Origin: PFJX01 sp964393825
GTDB lineage: Bacteria > Pseudomonadota > Gammaproteobacteria > Burkholderiales > Thiobacillaceae
DNA length: 64,000 bases
Reading direction: 5' to 3'
Assembly (NCBI GenBank): GCA_964393825.1
Contig: CAYMUY010000007.1
Span: forward strand, 1 to 64,000
In this document: piece by piece, positions 1-11,493 of the stretch
Layout: each line of letters starts with the position of its first letter
How positions within the stretch are numbered: the stretch's first letter is position 1
Position numbers and translations under genes: made by a program
Notes under the pieces: model-generated
Told to the model about the DNA's origin: nothing
Seen by the model: only the letters and a program-made list of their open reading frames with translations
Databases searched by the model: none

Positions 1-568
1 GCATCTTCGCGGCGACCGCCGTGGAGGCGATGCGCACCAGCATGACGTGGTCGAGGCCGACCCGGTTGAAGGCGTTCTCCAGGGCGGTGACGCCCTGGAT
101 TTCATGCGCCTGGACCATGGCCGTCAGCACTTCCTTCATGGTCAGCGGCGCCTGGCCCTCGGCTACCCGCTTGCGCGAGAGCCAGTCGGCGATGCCCAGG
201 ATGGCGCCGAGGTTGTCGGAGGGGTGGCCCCATTCGGCGGCCAGCCAGGTGTCGTTGAAGTCGAGGAAGCGGACCAGGCAGCCGATGTCCCAGGCCGCCT
301 TGACCGGGTCGAGTTCATAGGCGGTGCCGGGCACGCGGCTGCCGCCGGGCAGCGAGGCGCCGGGCACGATGGGGCCGAGCAGCTTGGTGCATTCCGGGTA
401 GTCCAGCGCCATCAGGGCGCAGGCCAGGGAATCCATCAGGCAGTAGCGGGCGGTTTCCATCGCCAGGGGGGATTGGCTGGCGTCGTAGTCGCAGACGTAA
501 TCGGTCATGGCCTGCAGGACGGTGTCGAAGGGCGGGCGTTCGGCGGAGCGGATGTCGTGGGCGGACAT
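1..568 (-). CDS. prpD: 2-methylcitrate dehydratase PrpD (5' part, runs off left edge)
   Basis: The first 189 residues are visible and the gene continues past the left edge. The N-terminus (MSAHDIRSAERPPFDTVLQA) and the stretch LVRFLDFNDTWLAAEWGHPS match the MmgE/PrpD family, which dehydrates 2-methylcitrate to 2-methylaconitate in the cytosolic methylcitrate cycle. The ATG at 568 follows a weak AGGAACC-type ribosome site. It is the last visible gene of prpE-prpB-prpC-prpD. Using PrpD rather than the AcnD/PrpF pair is the alternative form of the pathway. Propionyl-CoA is the expected substrate source. The missing C-terminus prevents checking the active site. Confidence 0.93.
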   Translation of the reverse strand, partial: MSAHDIRSAERPPFDTVLQAMTDYVCDYDASQSPLAMETARYCLMDSLACALMALDYPECTKLLGPIVPGASLPGGSRVPGTAYELDPVKAAWDIGCLVRFLDFNDTWLAAEWGHPSDNLGAILGIADWLSRKRVAEGQAPLTMKEVLTAMVQAHEIQGVTALENAFNRVGLDHVMLVRIASTAVAAKM

Positions 569-590
569 GAGGGTTCCTTTCTAGGATCAA

Positions 591-681
591 GTAGGTCGGG
601 TTAGCGGCTTCATCGCGTAACCCGACGTTTGGGACTGTTGCGTCGGGTTACGGCGCAAACCCCGCGCCTAACCCGACCTAC
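591..681. repeat. REP/BIME-like palindromic repeat, copy 1
   Basis: The 91-bp element fills the prpC/prpD gap. The outer ends are a perfect 14-bp inverted repeat (GTAGGTCGGGTTAG / CTAACCCGACCTAC). An inner perfect inverted repeat CGTAACCCGACG / CGTCGGGTTACG makes each half a hairpin of its own. The pair of hairpins is therefore arranged head to head, like a BIME. Copy 2 lies at 1856-1935 with the same ends and a different spacer. Repeats with a GTAGGTCGGGTTA core are, from memory, common in proteobacterial genomes. A role in mRNA stability or termination is inference. Confidence 0.85.
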
Positions 682-687
682 GATTGG

Positions 688-1842
688 TCAGGGCCGCTGG
701 TCGATGGGCACGAACTTCAGATCCTCCGGCCCGGTGTAGTTGGCGGAGGGGCGGATGATCTTGCCGTCGATGCGCTGTTCGATCACATGCGCGGCCCAGC
801 CGGTGGTGCGGGAGATGATGAACAACGGCGTGAACATGGCGGTGGGCACGCCCATCTGCGCATAGGACACGGCGGAAAACCAGTCCAGGTTGGGGAACAT
901 GTTCTTGATTTCCTTCATCACCGCTTCCAGGCGGTCGGCGACGTCATAGAGCTTGCGGTTGCCGTTGTGGTCGGCCAGGCGTTTGGCCACGGCCTTGATC
1001 ACCACGTTGCGCGGGTCGGACACCGTGTAGACCGGGTGGCCGAAGCCGATGATGACTTCCTTGTTGGCGACGCGGGCGCGGATGTCGGCTTCCGCCTCAT
1101 CCGGGCTGTCGTAGCGCGACTGGATGCAGAACGCGGCTTCGTTGGCGCCGCCGTGCTTGGGGCCGCGCAGGGCGCCGATGGCGCCGGTGAGGGCGGAATA
1201 CATGTCGGAACCGGTGCCGGCGATGACACGGCCGGTGAAGGTGGAGGCGTTGAATTCGTGCTCGGCGTAGAGGATCAGCGAGGTGTGCATGGCGCGCACC
1301 TGGATTTCCGGGGGAGCCTCGCCGTGCAGCAGATGCAGGAAATGGCCGCCGATGCTGTCGTCATCCGTTTCGCATTCGATGCGGCGGCCGTTGTGGCTGT
1401 AGTGGTACCAGTAGAGCAGGGCGGAACCCAGGCCGGCGATGAGGCGGTCGGCGATGTCGCGGGCGCCGGGCACCGGCTGCTTCTCGTCCTCGGGCAGGAG
1501 GCAACCCAGGGTGGACACGGCGGTGCGCATCACGTCCATCGGGTGGGCGGCGGCGGGCAATTGCTCCAGCACCGTCTTCAGCACCGCCGGCAGACCGCGC
1601 AGCGCCTTCAGCCTGGTCTTGTACGCCGCCAGTTCGGCGCGGTTGGGAAAGTGGCCGTGAATCAGCAGGTGGGCCACTTCCTCGAATTCGCAGACGTCGG
1701 CGATGTCGAGGATGTCGTAGCCGCGATAGTGCAGGTCGTTGCCGGTGCGGCCGACGCTGCACAAGGCCGAGTTGCCGGCGACGACGCCGGATAGCGCGAC
1801 GGATTTCTTCGGCTTGATGCCGGGGGCGGTGGTTTCGCTCAT
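688..1842 (-). CDS. prpC: 2-methylcitrate synthase
   Basis: This 384-residue citrate synthase-family enzyme condenses propionyl-CoA with oxaloacetate to 2-methylcitrate. Family marks are LHYRGYDILDIA near residue 40, a histidine-rich block around GPKHGGANEA (about 230) and GFGHPVYTVSDPR (about 270), which carries an active-site histidine. The length fits PrpC (about 370-390) better than the approximately 430-residue GltA. The ATG at 1842 has a good upstream GAGAGGAAA. Its place between prpB and prpD supports the methylcitrate assignment over a plain citrate synthase. It is flanked on both sides by copies of the same palindromic repeat. Confidence 0.95.
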   Translation of the reverse strand: MSETTAPGIKPKKSVALSGVVAGNSALCSVGRTGNDLHYRGYDILDIADVCEFEEVAHLLIHGHFPNRAELAAYKTRLKALRGLPAVLKTVLEQLPAAAHPMDVMRTAVSTLGCLLPEDEKQPVPGARDIADRLIAGLGSALLYWYHYSHNGRRIECETDDDSIGGHFLHLLHGEAPPEIQVRAMHTSLILYAEHEFNASTFTGRVIAGTGSDMYSALTGAIGALRGPKHGGANEAAFCIQSRYDSPDEAEADIRARVANKEVIIGFGHPVYTVSDPRNVVIKAVAKRLADHNGNRKLYDVADRLEAVMKEIKNMFPNLDWFSAVSYAQMGVPTAMFTPLFIISRTTGWAAHVIEQRIDGKIIRPSANYTGPEDLKFVPIDQRP

Positions 1843-1855
1843 GTCGTTTCCTCTC

Positions 1856-1935
1856 GTAGGTCGGGTTAGCGGCTTTATCGCGTAACCCGACGGTGCGGGA
1901 TGTCGGGTTACGGCCTGTGGCCTAACCCGACCTAC
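1856..1935. repeat. REP/BIME-like palindromic repeat, copy 2
   Basis: This 80-bp element lies between prpB and prpC. It has the same perfect 14-bp outer inverted repeat as copy 1 (GTAGGTCGGGTTAG / CTAACCCGACCTAC) and an inner CGTAACCCGAC / GTCGGGTTACG pair. The first 36 bases differ from copy 1 at a single position (cttcatcg versus ctttatcg), whereas the centre is shorter. Two such elements in consecutive gaps of one operon suggest local duplication or repeated insertion. Confidence 0.85.
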
Positions 1936-1938
1936 TGT

Positions 1939-2826
1939 TTATTCCTTACCGCTTGCGAACAACACATCCAGTTTCTGTTCAAAACCGTGGTAACCCAGGT
2001 GTTCGTAAAGCTCCATGCGCGGCTGCATGCGGTCGATCACATTCTTCTGGTGACCGTCGGCGCGGATCGCGCCATACACGTCCAGGGCCGCCCGGGCCAT
2101 GGCGCGGAAGGCGGACAGGGGGTAAAGCACCAGGCCGACGCCGACGCCGCGCAGTTCTTCCACCGTGAACAGCGGCGTGGCGCCGAATTCGGTGATGTTG
2201 GCGAGGATGGGCACCTTCACCGCCTGGCTGAACGCCGCGTACTGCGCCAGTTCGGTCATGGCCTCGGGAAAGATCATGTCGGCGCCGGCCTCGACGCAGG
2301 CGCCGGCGCGGTCGATGGCGGCCTGCAGGCCTTCCGCTTGCAGCGCATCGGTGCGGGCCATGATCACGAATTCCGGGTCGATGCGGGCATCCACCGCCGC
2401 CTTCACCCGGTCCACCATCTCGGACTGGCTGACGATGGCCTTGCCGGGACGGTGGCCGCAGCGCTTCTGCATCACCTGGTCCTCGATGTGCACCGCCGCC
2501 ACCCCGGCGCGGGTCAGCGCCCGGATGGCGCGAGCGATGTTGAAGGCGCCGCCCCAGCCGGTATCGATGTCGACCAGCAGGGGCAGGGGGGTGACGTCGG
2601 TGATGCGGCGGGCGTCCACCAGCACGTCCTCCAGGGTGGTGATGCCCAGGTCGGGGATGCCGCAGGAACTGGCGGCGACACCGCCGCCGGAGAGATACAG
2701 CGCCTTGAAGCCGGAATGCTCGGCCAGCAGCGCCGCGTAGGCATTGATGGCGCCGACCACCTGCAGCGGTTGTTCGGCGGCGACGGCGGCGCGGAACTTC
2801 GCGCCGGCGGAAAGGGCTTGGGTCAT
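1939..2826 (-). CDS. prpB: 2-methylisocitrate lyase
   Basis: This 295-residue isocitrate lyase-superfamily enzyme cleaves 2-methylisocitrate to pyruvate and succinate. Visible marks are LYLSGGGVAASSCG near residue 45, the metal-site stretch LVDIDTGWGGAFN near 85 and the catalytic KRCGHRPGK loop near 120. The frame stays open upstream to 3093 inside prpE, but homology begins at MTQALSAGAKFR. The ATG at 2826 has AAGGA about 6 bases upstream, so this start was chosen. It lies 64 bp after prpE and before repeat copy 2. Confidence 0.95.
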   Translation of the reverse strand: MTQALSAGAKFRAAVAAEQPLQVVGAINAYAALLAEHSGFKALYLSGGGVAASSCGIPDLGITTLEDVLVDARRITDVTPLPLLVDIDTGWGGAFNIARAIRALTRAGVAAVHIEDQVMQKRCGHRPGKAIVSQSEMVDRVKAAVDARIDPEFVIMARTDALQAEGLQAAIDRAGACVEAGADMIFPEAMTELAQYAAFSQAVKVPILANITEFGATPLFTVEELRGVGVGLVLYPLSAFRAMARAALDVYGAIRADGHQKNVIDRMQPRMELYEHLGYHGFEQKLDVLFASGKE

Positions 2827-2853
2827 TGCGTGTCCTTGTGGGGCTGACAAAGT

Positions 2854-2874
2854 CCCCCCCATCGAAAAAGGGGG
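2854..2874 (-). repeat. C/G-tract hairpin in the prpE-prpB gap
   Basis: A run of seven C and a run of five G separated by ATCGAAAAA can pair as TCCCCC/GGGGGA. It lies just upstream of the prpB ribosome site. It could be a weak processing or attenuation hairpin, or the remnant of a dispersed repeat. There is no convincing U-tract directly after the stem in the direction of transcription, so I do not call it a terminator. Confidence 0.4.
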
Positions 2875-2890
2875 AAGAAAAACTGCGGCG

Positions 2891-4786
2891 TCACTTGCCC
2901 ACCGCCTTGCGGATTGCCTCCAGCGCGTTGGGGTCGTCCAGGGTCGAGAGGTCACCGGTCTCGCGGCCTTCCGCCAGGGCCTGGATGGAGCGCCGCAGCA
3001 GCTTGCCGGAACGGGTCTTGGGCAGGGCGGCGACGAAGTGCAGCCTGTAGGGTTTGGCCACGGCGCCGAGCCGCTCCGCCACCTTGGCGACACAGGATTT
3101 CTCCAGTTCCGCGCGGGCCTCCGGGGTGGCGATCAGGGCCGGGTCCTTGACCGTGCAGAAGCCGATCGGCACCTGGCCCTTTACCTCGTCGTGTACCCCG
3201 ACCACCGCCACTTCGGCCAGCGCCGGATGTGCTTGCAGCGCTTCCTCGATCTCGCGGGTGCCGAGGCGGTGACCGGCGGTGTTGATGACGTCGTCGGTGC
3301 GGCCGAGGATGAAGGTGTAGCCGTCGGCGTCGCGCACCGCCCAGTCCGAGGAGGAATAGAGCAGGCGGTGCTCGAACTGGCCGAAGTAGCTGTTCACATA
3401 GCGCTGGTCGTCACCCCAGATGGTGGTCAGGCAGCCCGGTGGCAGCGGCGGCGCCACGGTGAGCACGCCTTTCTCGCCGGGGCCGCATTCGGCACCGGTC
3501 ATTTCATCGACGATGCGGATGTCGAAACCGTAGGCGGGGAAGCCGGGCGAGCCGAAGCGATTGGGTTTCAATTCGACGCCGGGCAGATAGGTCAGCATCG
3601 CCCAGCCGGTCTCGGTCTGCCAGTAATGGTCCAGCACCGGCACGCCGAGGCCCTCGCTGATCCAGCGCGAGGTCGGCTCGTCCAGCGGCTCGCCGGCGAG
3701 GAACAGGTACTTGAGGCTGGACAGGTCATATTTCTTCAGCCAGGCCGGGTCCTGCTTCTTCAGCACCCGGATGGCCGTGGGCGAGGAGAACATAGTGCTG
3801 ACCTTGTGCTCCTCGACGATCTTCCACCAGATGCCGGCATCCGGGCGGATCGGCAGGCCCTCGTAGACGAGGGTGGTCATGCCATGGATCAGCGGCCCGT
3901 AGACGATGTAGCTGTGGCCCACCACCCAGCCGATGTCCGAGGTGGTGAACATGGTCTCGCCCGGCTTGGCGTCATAGATGTATTTCATCGACGCGGCCAG
4001 CGCCACGGCATAGCCGCCGACATCGCGCTGCACCCCCTTGGGCTTGCCGGTGGTGCCGCTGGTGTAAAGGATGTAGCTGGGCTCGTTGGATTCCAGCCAG
4101 GTGACCGGCACCTCGGCGTCGAGGTGCTGCTCGCGCAGCGTGGCGTAGTCGTGATCGCGCGCCTCGTCCCAGCGCATATCCGCGTCGAGACCGCGCTTGA
4201 CCACCAGGGTGTGGGGGGGCGGGAAGCGCGCCTCCGCGATGGCGGCGTCGACCAGGTGCTTGTACGGCACCGCCTTGCCGCCGCGCATGCCGGCGTCGGC
4301 ACAGATCAGCAGGCAGGGCCGGGCGTCGTCGATGCGCAGCGCCAGGTTATGCGCCGCGAAACCGCCGAACACCACGGAATGCACGGCGCCGAGGCGGGCG
4401 CAGGCAAGCATGCAGAACACCGCTTCGGCGATCATCGGCATGTAGATCACCACCCGCTCGCCCTTCTTCACGCCCAGCGCCCGCAGGACGGCGGCGCAGC
4501 GGTTCACCTCGCGGTGCAGTTCGGCATAGCTGTAGTGGCGTGCCTCGCCGGTCTCGCTGGAGAGATAGATCAGGGCGGGCTGCTCGGCGCGCGCCACCAG
4601 GTGGCGATCCACCGCGTTGTGGCAAAGATTGGTCTCGCCGCCGACGAACCACTGCCGGAAGGGCGGGTTGGGCTGCTCCAGCACGCGCGCGGGTGGCACG
4701 TGCCAGTCGATCAAAGCCGCCTGCTCGCCCCAGAACCCCTCGGGGTCGCTGATGGAGCGCCGGTAAAACGCATCCGCATCCTGCAT
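2891..4786 (-). CDS. prpE: propionyl-CoA synthetase
   Basis: This 631-residue AMP-forming acyl-CoA synthetase activates propionate to propionyl-CoA and feeds PrpC. The P-loop-like motif YTSGTTGKPKGV lies near residue 245, and YWQTETGW near 390 marks the adenylate-binding motif. LGRTDDVINTAGHR near 495 is the hinge region, and TRSGKLLRR near 600 carries the catalytic, acetylation-target lysine. It is the first gene of the prp run. Acs (acetyl-CoA synthetase) is the nearest alternative, but the N-terminus (FYRRSISDPEGFWGEQAALI) and the prpBCD neighbours favour PrpE. Confidence 0.94.
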   Translation of the reverse strand: MQDADAFYRRSISDPEGFWGEQAALIDWHVPPARVLEQPNPPFRQWFVGGETNLCHNAVDRHLVARAEQPALIYLSSETGEARHYSYAELHREVNRCAAVLRALGVKKGERVVIYMPMIAEAVFCMLACARLGAVHSVVFGGFAAHNLALRIDDARPCLLICADAGMRGGKAVPYKHLVDAAIAEARFPPPHTLVVKRGLDADMRWDEARDHDYATLREQHLDAEVPVTWLESNEPSYILYTSGTTGKPKGVQRDVGGYAVALAASMKYIYDAKPGETMFTTSDIGWVVGHSYIVYGPLIHGMTTLVYEGLPIRPDAGIWWKIVEEHKVSTMFSSPTAIRVLKKQDPAWLKKYDLSSLKYLFLAGEPLDEPTSRWISEGLGVPVLDHYWQTETGWAMLTYLPGVELKPNRFGSPGFPAYGFDIRIVDEMTGAECGPGEKGVLTVAPPLPPGCLTTIWGDDQRYVNSYFGQFEHRLLYSSSDWAVRDADGYTFILGRTDDVINTAGHRLGTREIEEALQAHPALAEVAVVGVHDEVKGQVPIGFCTVKDPALIATPEARAELEKSCVAKVAERLGAVAKPYRLHFVAALPKTRSGKLLRRSIQALAEGRETGDLSTLDDPNALEAIRKAVGK

Positions 4787-4879
4787 CGCTGTCTCCTCGG
4801 TCCGCGCCTGGCCTGTGTCTGGCCGGATTGTGCGGGGACGTGGCCGGATTAGGTCGCAATGTGACGGCGCCGTGTATGA

Positions 4880-4900
4880 GTAATATCAATTTCAATTATT
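4880..4900 (-). promoter_or_regulatory. AT-rich control region upstream of prpE
   Basis: In a GC-rich genome this block (gtaatatcaatttcaattat region) stands out as AT-rich and contains a perfect tandem hexamer TCAATT TCAATT at 4886-4897. It lies about 100 bp upstream of the prpE start, where the promoter of the prp genes is expected. No PrpR-type regulator gene is visible in the window and no sigma-54 GG/GC pair fits. The site is therefore a candidate promoter/operator only. Confidence 0.35.
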
Positions 4901-4930
4901 GGCACCGAAGGTGATGGCGGTTGCCTTGCG

Positions 4931-5422
4931 CTACATCCTGGGCGTGGCGTAGCAGAGGTTGTTGGCGTCGAAAGAGAGGCTCATCTGTTCGGCGCTGGGC
5001 AGGACGATGTATTTGACGCCGATGGTGTCGACGCCGTTCTTCCAGAACATCGCGAACACGGCCTTTTCACCGTTGCTGACGATGTGGGTGTTGGAATAGA
5101 CGCGGGAAGGCTGGCCGTACTGGTTGTTGTAGTTGTTGGTGGTGATGATCAAGCCCTTGAGCGAGGGCCGCACGTCCTGTTCGAAGCCGACCAGCTTGCC
5201 CTTGCAGAAGCGGAACTGGTAGCGGCGGGCGATGCTGGGGTCGTTGTCGTAGGCGAGGATGACGTCGTCTGAGGGTTCCACCACCATGTCGAAGTTCCAG
5301 TTTGCGATGAGCTGGGTCTTGACCTCGGCCTGCGCCATGCCGCTCTTGAATTCGGCGACCTCGAAGGCGTGGGCGGCGCCGCTCAGGCAGGCGGCGGACA
5401 GGAGTGAGTGGACTAGCTTCAT
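4931..5422 (-). CDS. small exported protein, unknown function
   Basis: This 163-residue protein has a clear signal peptide (MKLVHSLLSAACLSGAAHA) and a mature part that looks like a compact periplasmic domain. It has two cysteines (FRFCKGKL near 93 and NNLCYATP near the C-terminus) that could form a disulfide. A stretch SKNG-like FWKNGVDTIGVKYIVLP precedes the end. I do not recognise the family. It stands alone between prpE and the chemoreceptor, transcribed in the same direction as both, so it gives no operon context. Confidence 0.7.
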   Translation of the reverse strand: MKLVHSLLSAACLSGAAHAFEVAEFKSGMAQAEVKTQLIANWNFDMVVEPSDDVILAYDNDPSIARRYQFRFCKGKLVGFEQDVRPSLKGLIITTNNYNNQYGQPSRVYSNTHIVSNGEKAVFAMFWKNGVDTIGVKYIVLPSAEQMSLSFDANNLCYATPRM

Positions 5423-5486
5423 GGCGGCATTCGCTTCGCATCGACGGCCGCCATGATAGCCGGCCCGGGGGCCGGCATGGCGATGC

Positions 5487-7115
5487 TCAACTGTGGAAGC
5501 GCCCCACCGTGTCGCTGAGCTGGTCGGCGAGCTGGCGCATTTCCTGCACGGTCCGGTCCGACTGGGCGATGGCGGTTTCGGTGCCGGCGGCGAGATCGGT
5601 CAGGCGTTCGATGTTGCTGGAGATGAGGTGGCTGGCGCGCGACTGTTCCTGCATCGACTGGCTGATCTGGGTGATGCCCTTGCGCGCTTCCAGGACGGCG
5701 CTGTGGGCCTGCTGAACGATGCGGGACACCTCGTCGCCACGGCTGGAGCCTTCTTCCAGTGCCGCCGCGCCCTGCTTGATCGCGCCTTCGACCTGGCCGG
5801 ACTGGGCGTTGAGGTCGGCGGTGACGCGGCTGATCTCGTTGGCGTACTGGGCGGTTTTTTCCGCGAGCTTGCGGACTTCGTCGGCCACCACCGCGAAGCC
5901 GCGGCCCTGTTCGCCGGCGCGGGCGGCTTCGATGGCGGCGTTGAGCGCGAGCAGGTTGATCTGTTCGGCGATGTCCTTGACGTGCTGGGTGGCGCCGATG
6001 ATGGCCTGGGTGCTGCCGAGAAATTTCTCGACCGAGTCGGACATGCCCTTCACCGCGCTCTGGACGCTGCCCATGACCTGGTCGAGGTCCTTCATGCGGA
6101 CGAGGCCCTGGTCGGAGTATTCGGCGCTACGCGTGGAGACCGCTTCGACCTGGCTGGCGTTGTCCGCCACCGAGGCGATGCTGGCGGTCATTTCTTCCAC
6201 GGCGGCGGCAGTGGAGGTGACCGCGCCGGTCTGGTCGGCGGTGGCGCCGCGCAGGCCCGAGGAGGCCTGGGCCAGGTTGGCGGAGAGTGCGTGCAGTTGC
6301 CCGGCGTTGCCCTTGATGCCGTTGACCAGGGTCTGCAGGCCGGCGATGAAGCTGTTGAAGGCGATGGAGATGCGGCACAACTCGTTGTCGCCCTGGATCT
6401 GCAGACGCACGGTGAGGTCGCCCTTGCCGGCAGCGAGCGATTCGATCGACTGGCCGAGCAGGTTGAGCTGGGAGAGGATGTTGCGGACGATGGTCAGCGC
6501 GATGCCGAGGCCGACCAGGACGGCGATGATGGTCATGACCAGGGCTATGGTCTGGGCGTTCTCGGTGTTCCGCTGGACCGCCATTTCCCGTGCGTCGATC
6601 ACGGTCTTCTGTTCCTTGATCAGATCCAGCAGGGCTTGGCGGATCTCCCGCCAGACCGGGGTTTCGCCCTTGTTGAGGCGTTCCTTGGCGGCCTCGATGT
6701 CGGCCTGCTTCACCAGGTTGCGGACTTCGCTCTGCAAGGCCTGCTGGCGGCCGCGCGCCTCGGCCACCTTGGCCAGCGCGGCGGCTTGCACATTGCCCTC
6801 GCCGACCAGACTGCGGGTCTCGGTCAGCAGCTTGTCCATGGTGCCGCTGGCCTTGTCGAAGTTCTCGTAGGCCTTGGGGTTGGCCGGGTCGAGGATGATG
6901 TTGCGCAGCGCCTGGCCCATCTGCAGGCCGTTGGCATAGAGCTCGGTGTAGTTGAGCAGTACCCGCTGCTCCTGGTTGATGAAGCTGGTGAATTCGGACT
7001 TGGCGCGGTTCAAGGCCTGCCAGGACACCAGGGTGGAGATCAGGAACAGGGCGACGACCGCCGTCAGCAGGATGATGAGTTGGGTACGGATCTTGTATTT
7101 GCGCAGGTTCAGCAT
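5487..7115 (-). CDS. methyl-accepting chemotaxis protein
   Basis: The protein has 542 residues. TM1 is at about 13-33. A periplasmic helical sensor region of four-helix-bundle type follows to about 190, then TM2 at about 190-210 (TIALVMTIIAVLVGLGIAL) and a HAMP domain. The long coiled-coil signalling domain contains the conserved hairpin tip EQINLLALNAAIEAARAGEQ near 385. It should signal through CheW/CheA to the flagellar motor. No C-terminal CheR-binding pentapeptide is seen. The ligand cannot be deduced. motA/motB at 27614-29434 show that the cell is flagellated. Confidence 0.93.
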   Translation of the reverse strand: MLNLRKYKIRTQLIILLTAVVALFLISTLVSWQALNRAKSEFTSFINQEQRVLLNYTELYANGLQMGQALRNIILDPANPKAYENFDKASGTMDKLLTETRSLVGEGNVQAAALAKVAEARGRQQALQSEVRNLVKQADIEAAKERLNKGETPVWREIRQALLDLIKEQKTVIDAREMAVQRNTENAQTIALVMTIIAVLVGLGIALTIVRNILSQLNLLGQSIESLAAGKGDLTVRLQIQGDNELCRISIAFNSFIAGLQTLVNGIKGNAGQLHALSANLAQASSGLRGATADQTGAVTSTAAAVEEMTASIASVADNASQVEAVSTRSAEYSDQGLVRMKDLDQVMGSVQSAVKGMSDSVEKFLGSTQAIIGATQHVKDIAEQINLLALNAAIEAARAGEQGRGFAVVADEVRKLAEKTAQYANEISRVTADLNAQSGQVEGAIKQGAAALEEGSSRGDEVSRIVQQAHSAVLEARKGITQISQSMQEQSRASHLISSNIERLTDLAAGTETAIAQSDRTVQEMRQLADQLSDTVGRFHS

Positions 7116-7249
7116 GGCAAGCCTCGGGTGGGAGACGCTAGGGGTACCCCGGATTACGGCGTTCCGGCCGTGAACTTGAGGAGTTTGTCGAGGTGCGGAT
7201 GGCGGATGTGCAGCCGGGTCAGCCCCGTGGGAGCGCTAGGTCCGCGCGC

Positions 7250-7872
7250 TCACGATTCGTCTTCCCTGCCGGGCAGGCTGAACACCGGCAGGCTCCAGCC
7301 CCAGACGATGGCGCCCAGGCGCAGGCTGGCGATGGCGGCCATGCCGATGAGGGCGGCGAGGGTGCGGTCGATGGCCAGTTGCAGCAGCAGGTAGAGCGTG
7401 ATGCCGACGATGGCGGCGGTGGCGTAGATGCGGCCGCGGCGCAGGATCAGCGGCACTTCGGCGCACATCATGTCGCGCAGGACACCGCCGGCGGCGCCGG
7501 TGAGGGTGCCCATGGTCACCGCGACGATGCCGCCGTAACCGAATTGCTCCGAGACCTGGGCGCCGCTGATGCTGAACAGCGCCAGGCCGAGGGCATCGGC
7601 GATCAGGATCAGGCGCGCCGGCGGGTGCCGCCAGCGGGCATAGACCACGGTGAGCAGGGCGGCCAGCAGGCTGACGTAGACGTAGGTGGTGTCGGCCATC
7701 CAGAACACCGGGTGGCGGTCGAGCAGGAGATCGCGCAGGGTGCCGCCGCCGGTGGCGGTGACCAGGGCGATCACCACCACTCCGAGCAGGTCGAAATGCC
7801 GCCGCCCGGCAGCCAGCGCGCCGCTGACCGCGAACACCGCGACGCCGAGCAGGGCGATGGTGTGCAGCAGGG

Positions 7873-7876
<4 letters not shown>
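7250..7876 (-). CDS. TRIC/UPF0126-family cation channel (YadS/YicG-like)
   Basis: This 208-residue membrane protein has about seven hydrophobic segments in two internally similar halves. Each half carries the family's glycine-rich signature: VTATGGGTLRDLLLDRHPVF near residue 40 and TGAAGGVLRDMM near 125. Bacterial TRIC homologues form trimeric potassium-permeable channels. The ATG at 7876 overlaps the TGA of the oxoprolinase gene as ATGA, so translation is probably coupled. A role for the channel beside oxoprolinase is not established. Confidence 0.85.

Positions 7877-11489
<3,613 letters not shown>

Positions 11490-11493
<4 letters not shown>

Noticed and set aside
2744..4852. Long plus-strand open frame opposite prpE (702 codons)
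   Set aside because: Antisense shadow of prpE; no domain or start signal.
4900..4927. Possible sigma-54 promoter (TTGGCACC then GGTTGC) before prpE
   Set aside because: The GG-to-GC spacing is far from the required 10 bp and it is on the wrong strand for prpE.
7160..7249. In-frame extension of about 30 codons after the TRIC stop (ends TAA)
   Set aside because: The residues look protein-like by eye but have no start codon or ribosome site. TGA read-through has no support, so it is treated as intergenic.
5493..7394. Long plus-strand open frame opposite the chemoreceptor
   Set aside because: Shadow of the chemoreceptor gene, low-complexity and without homology.
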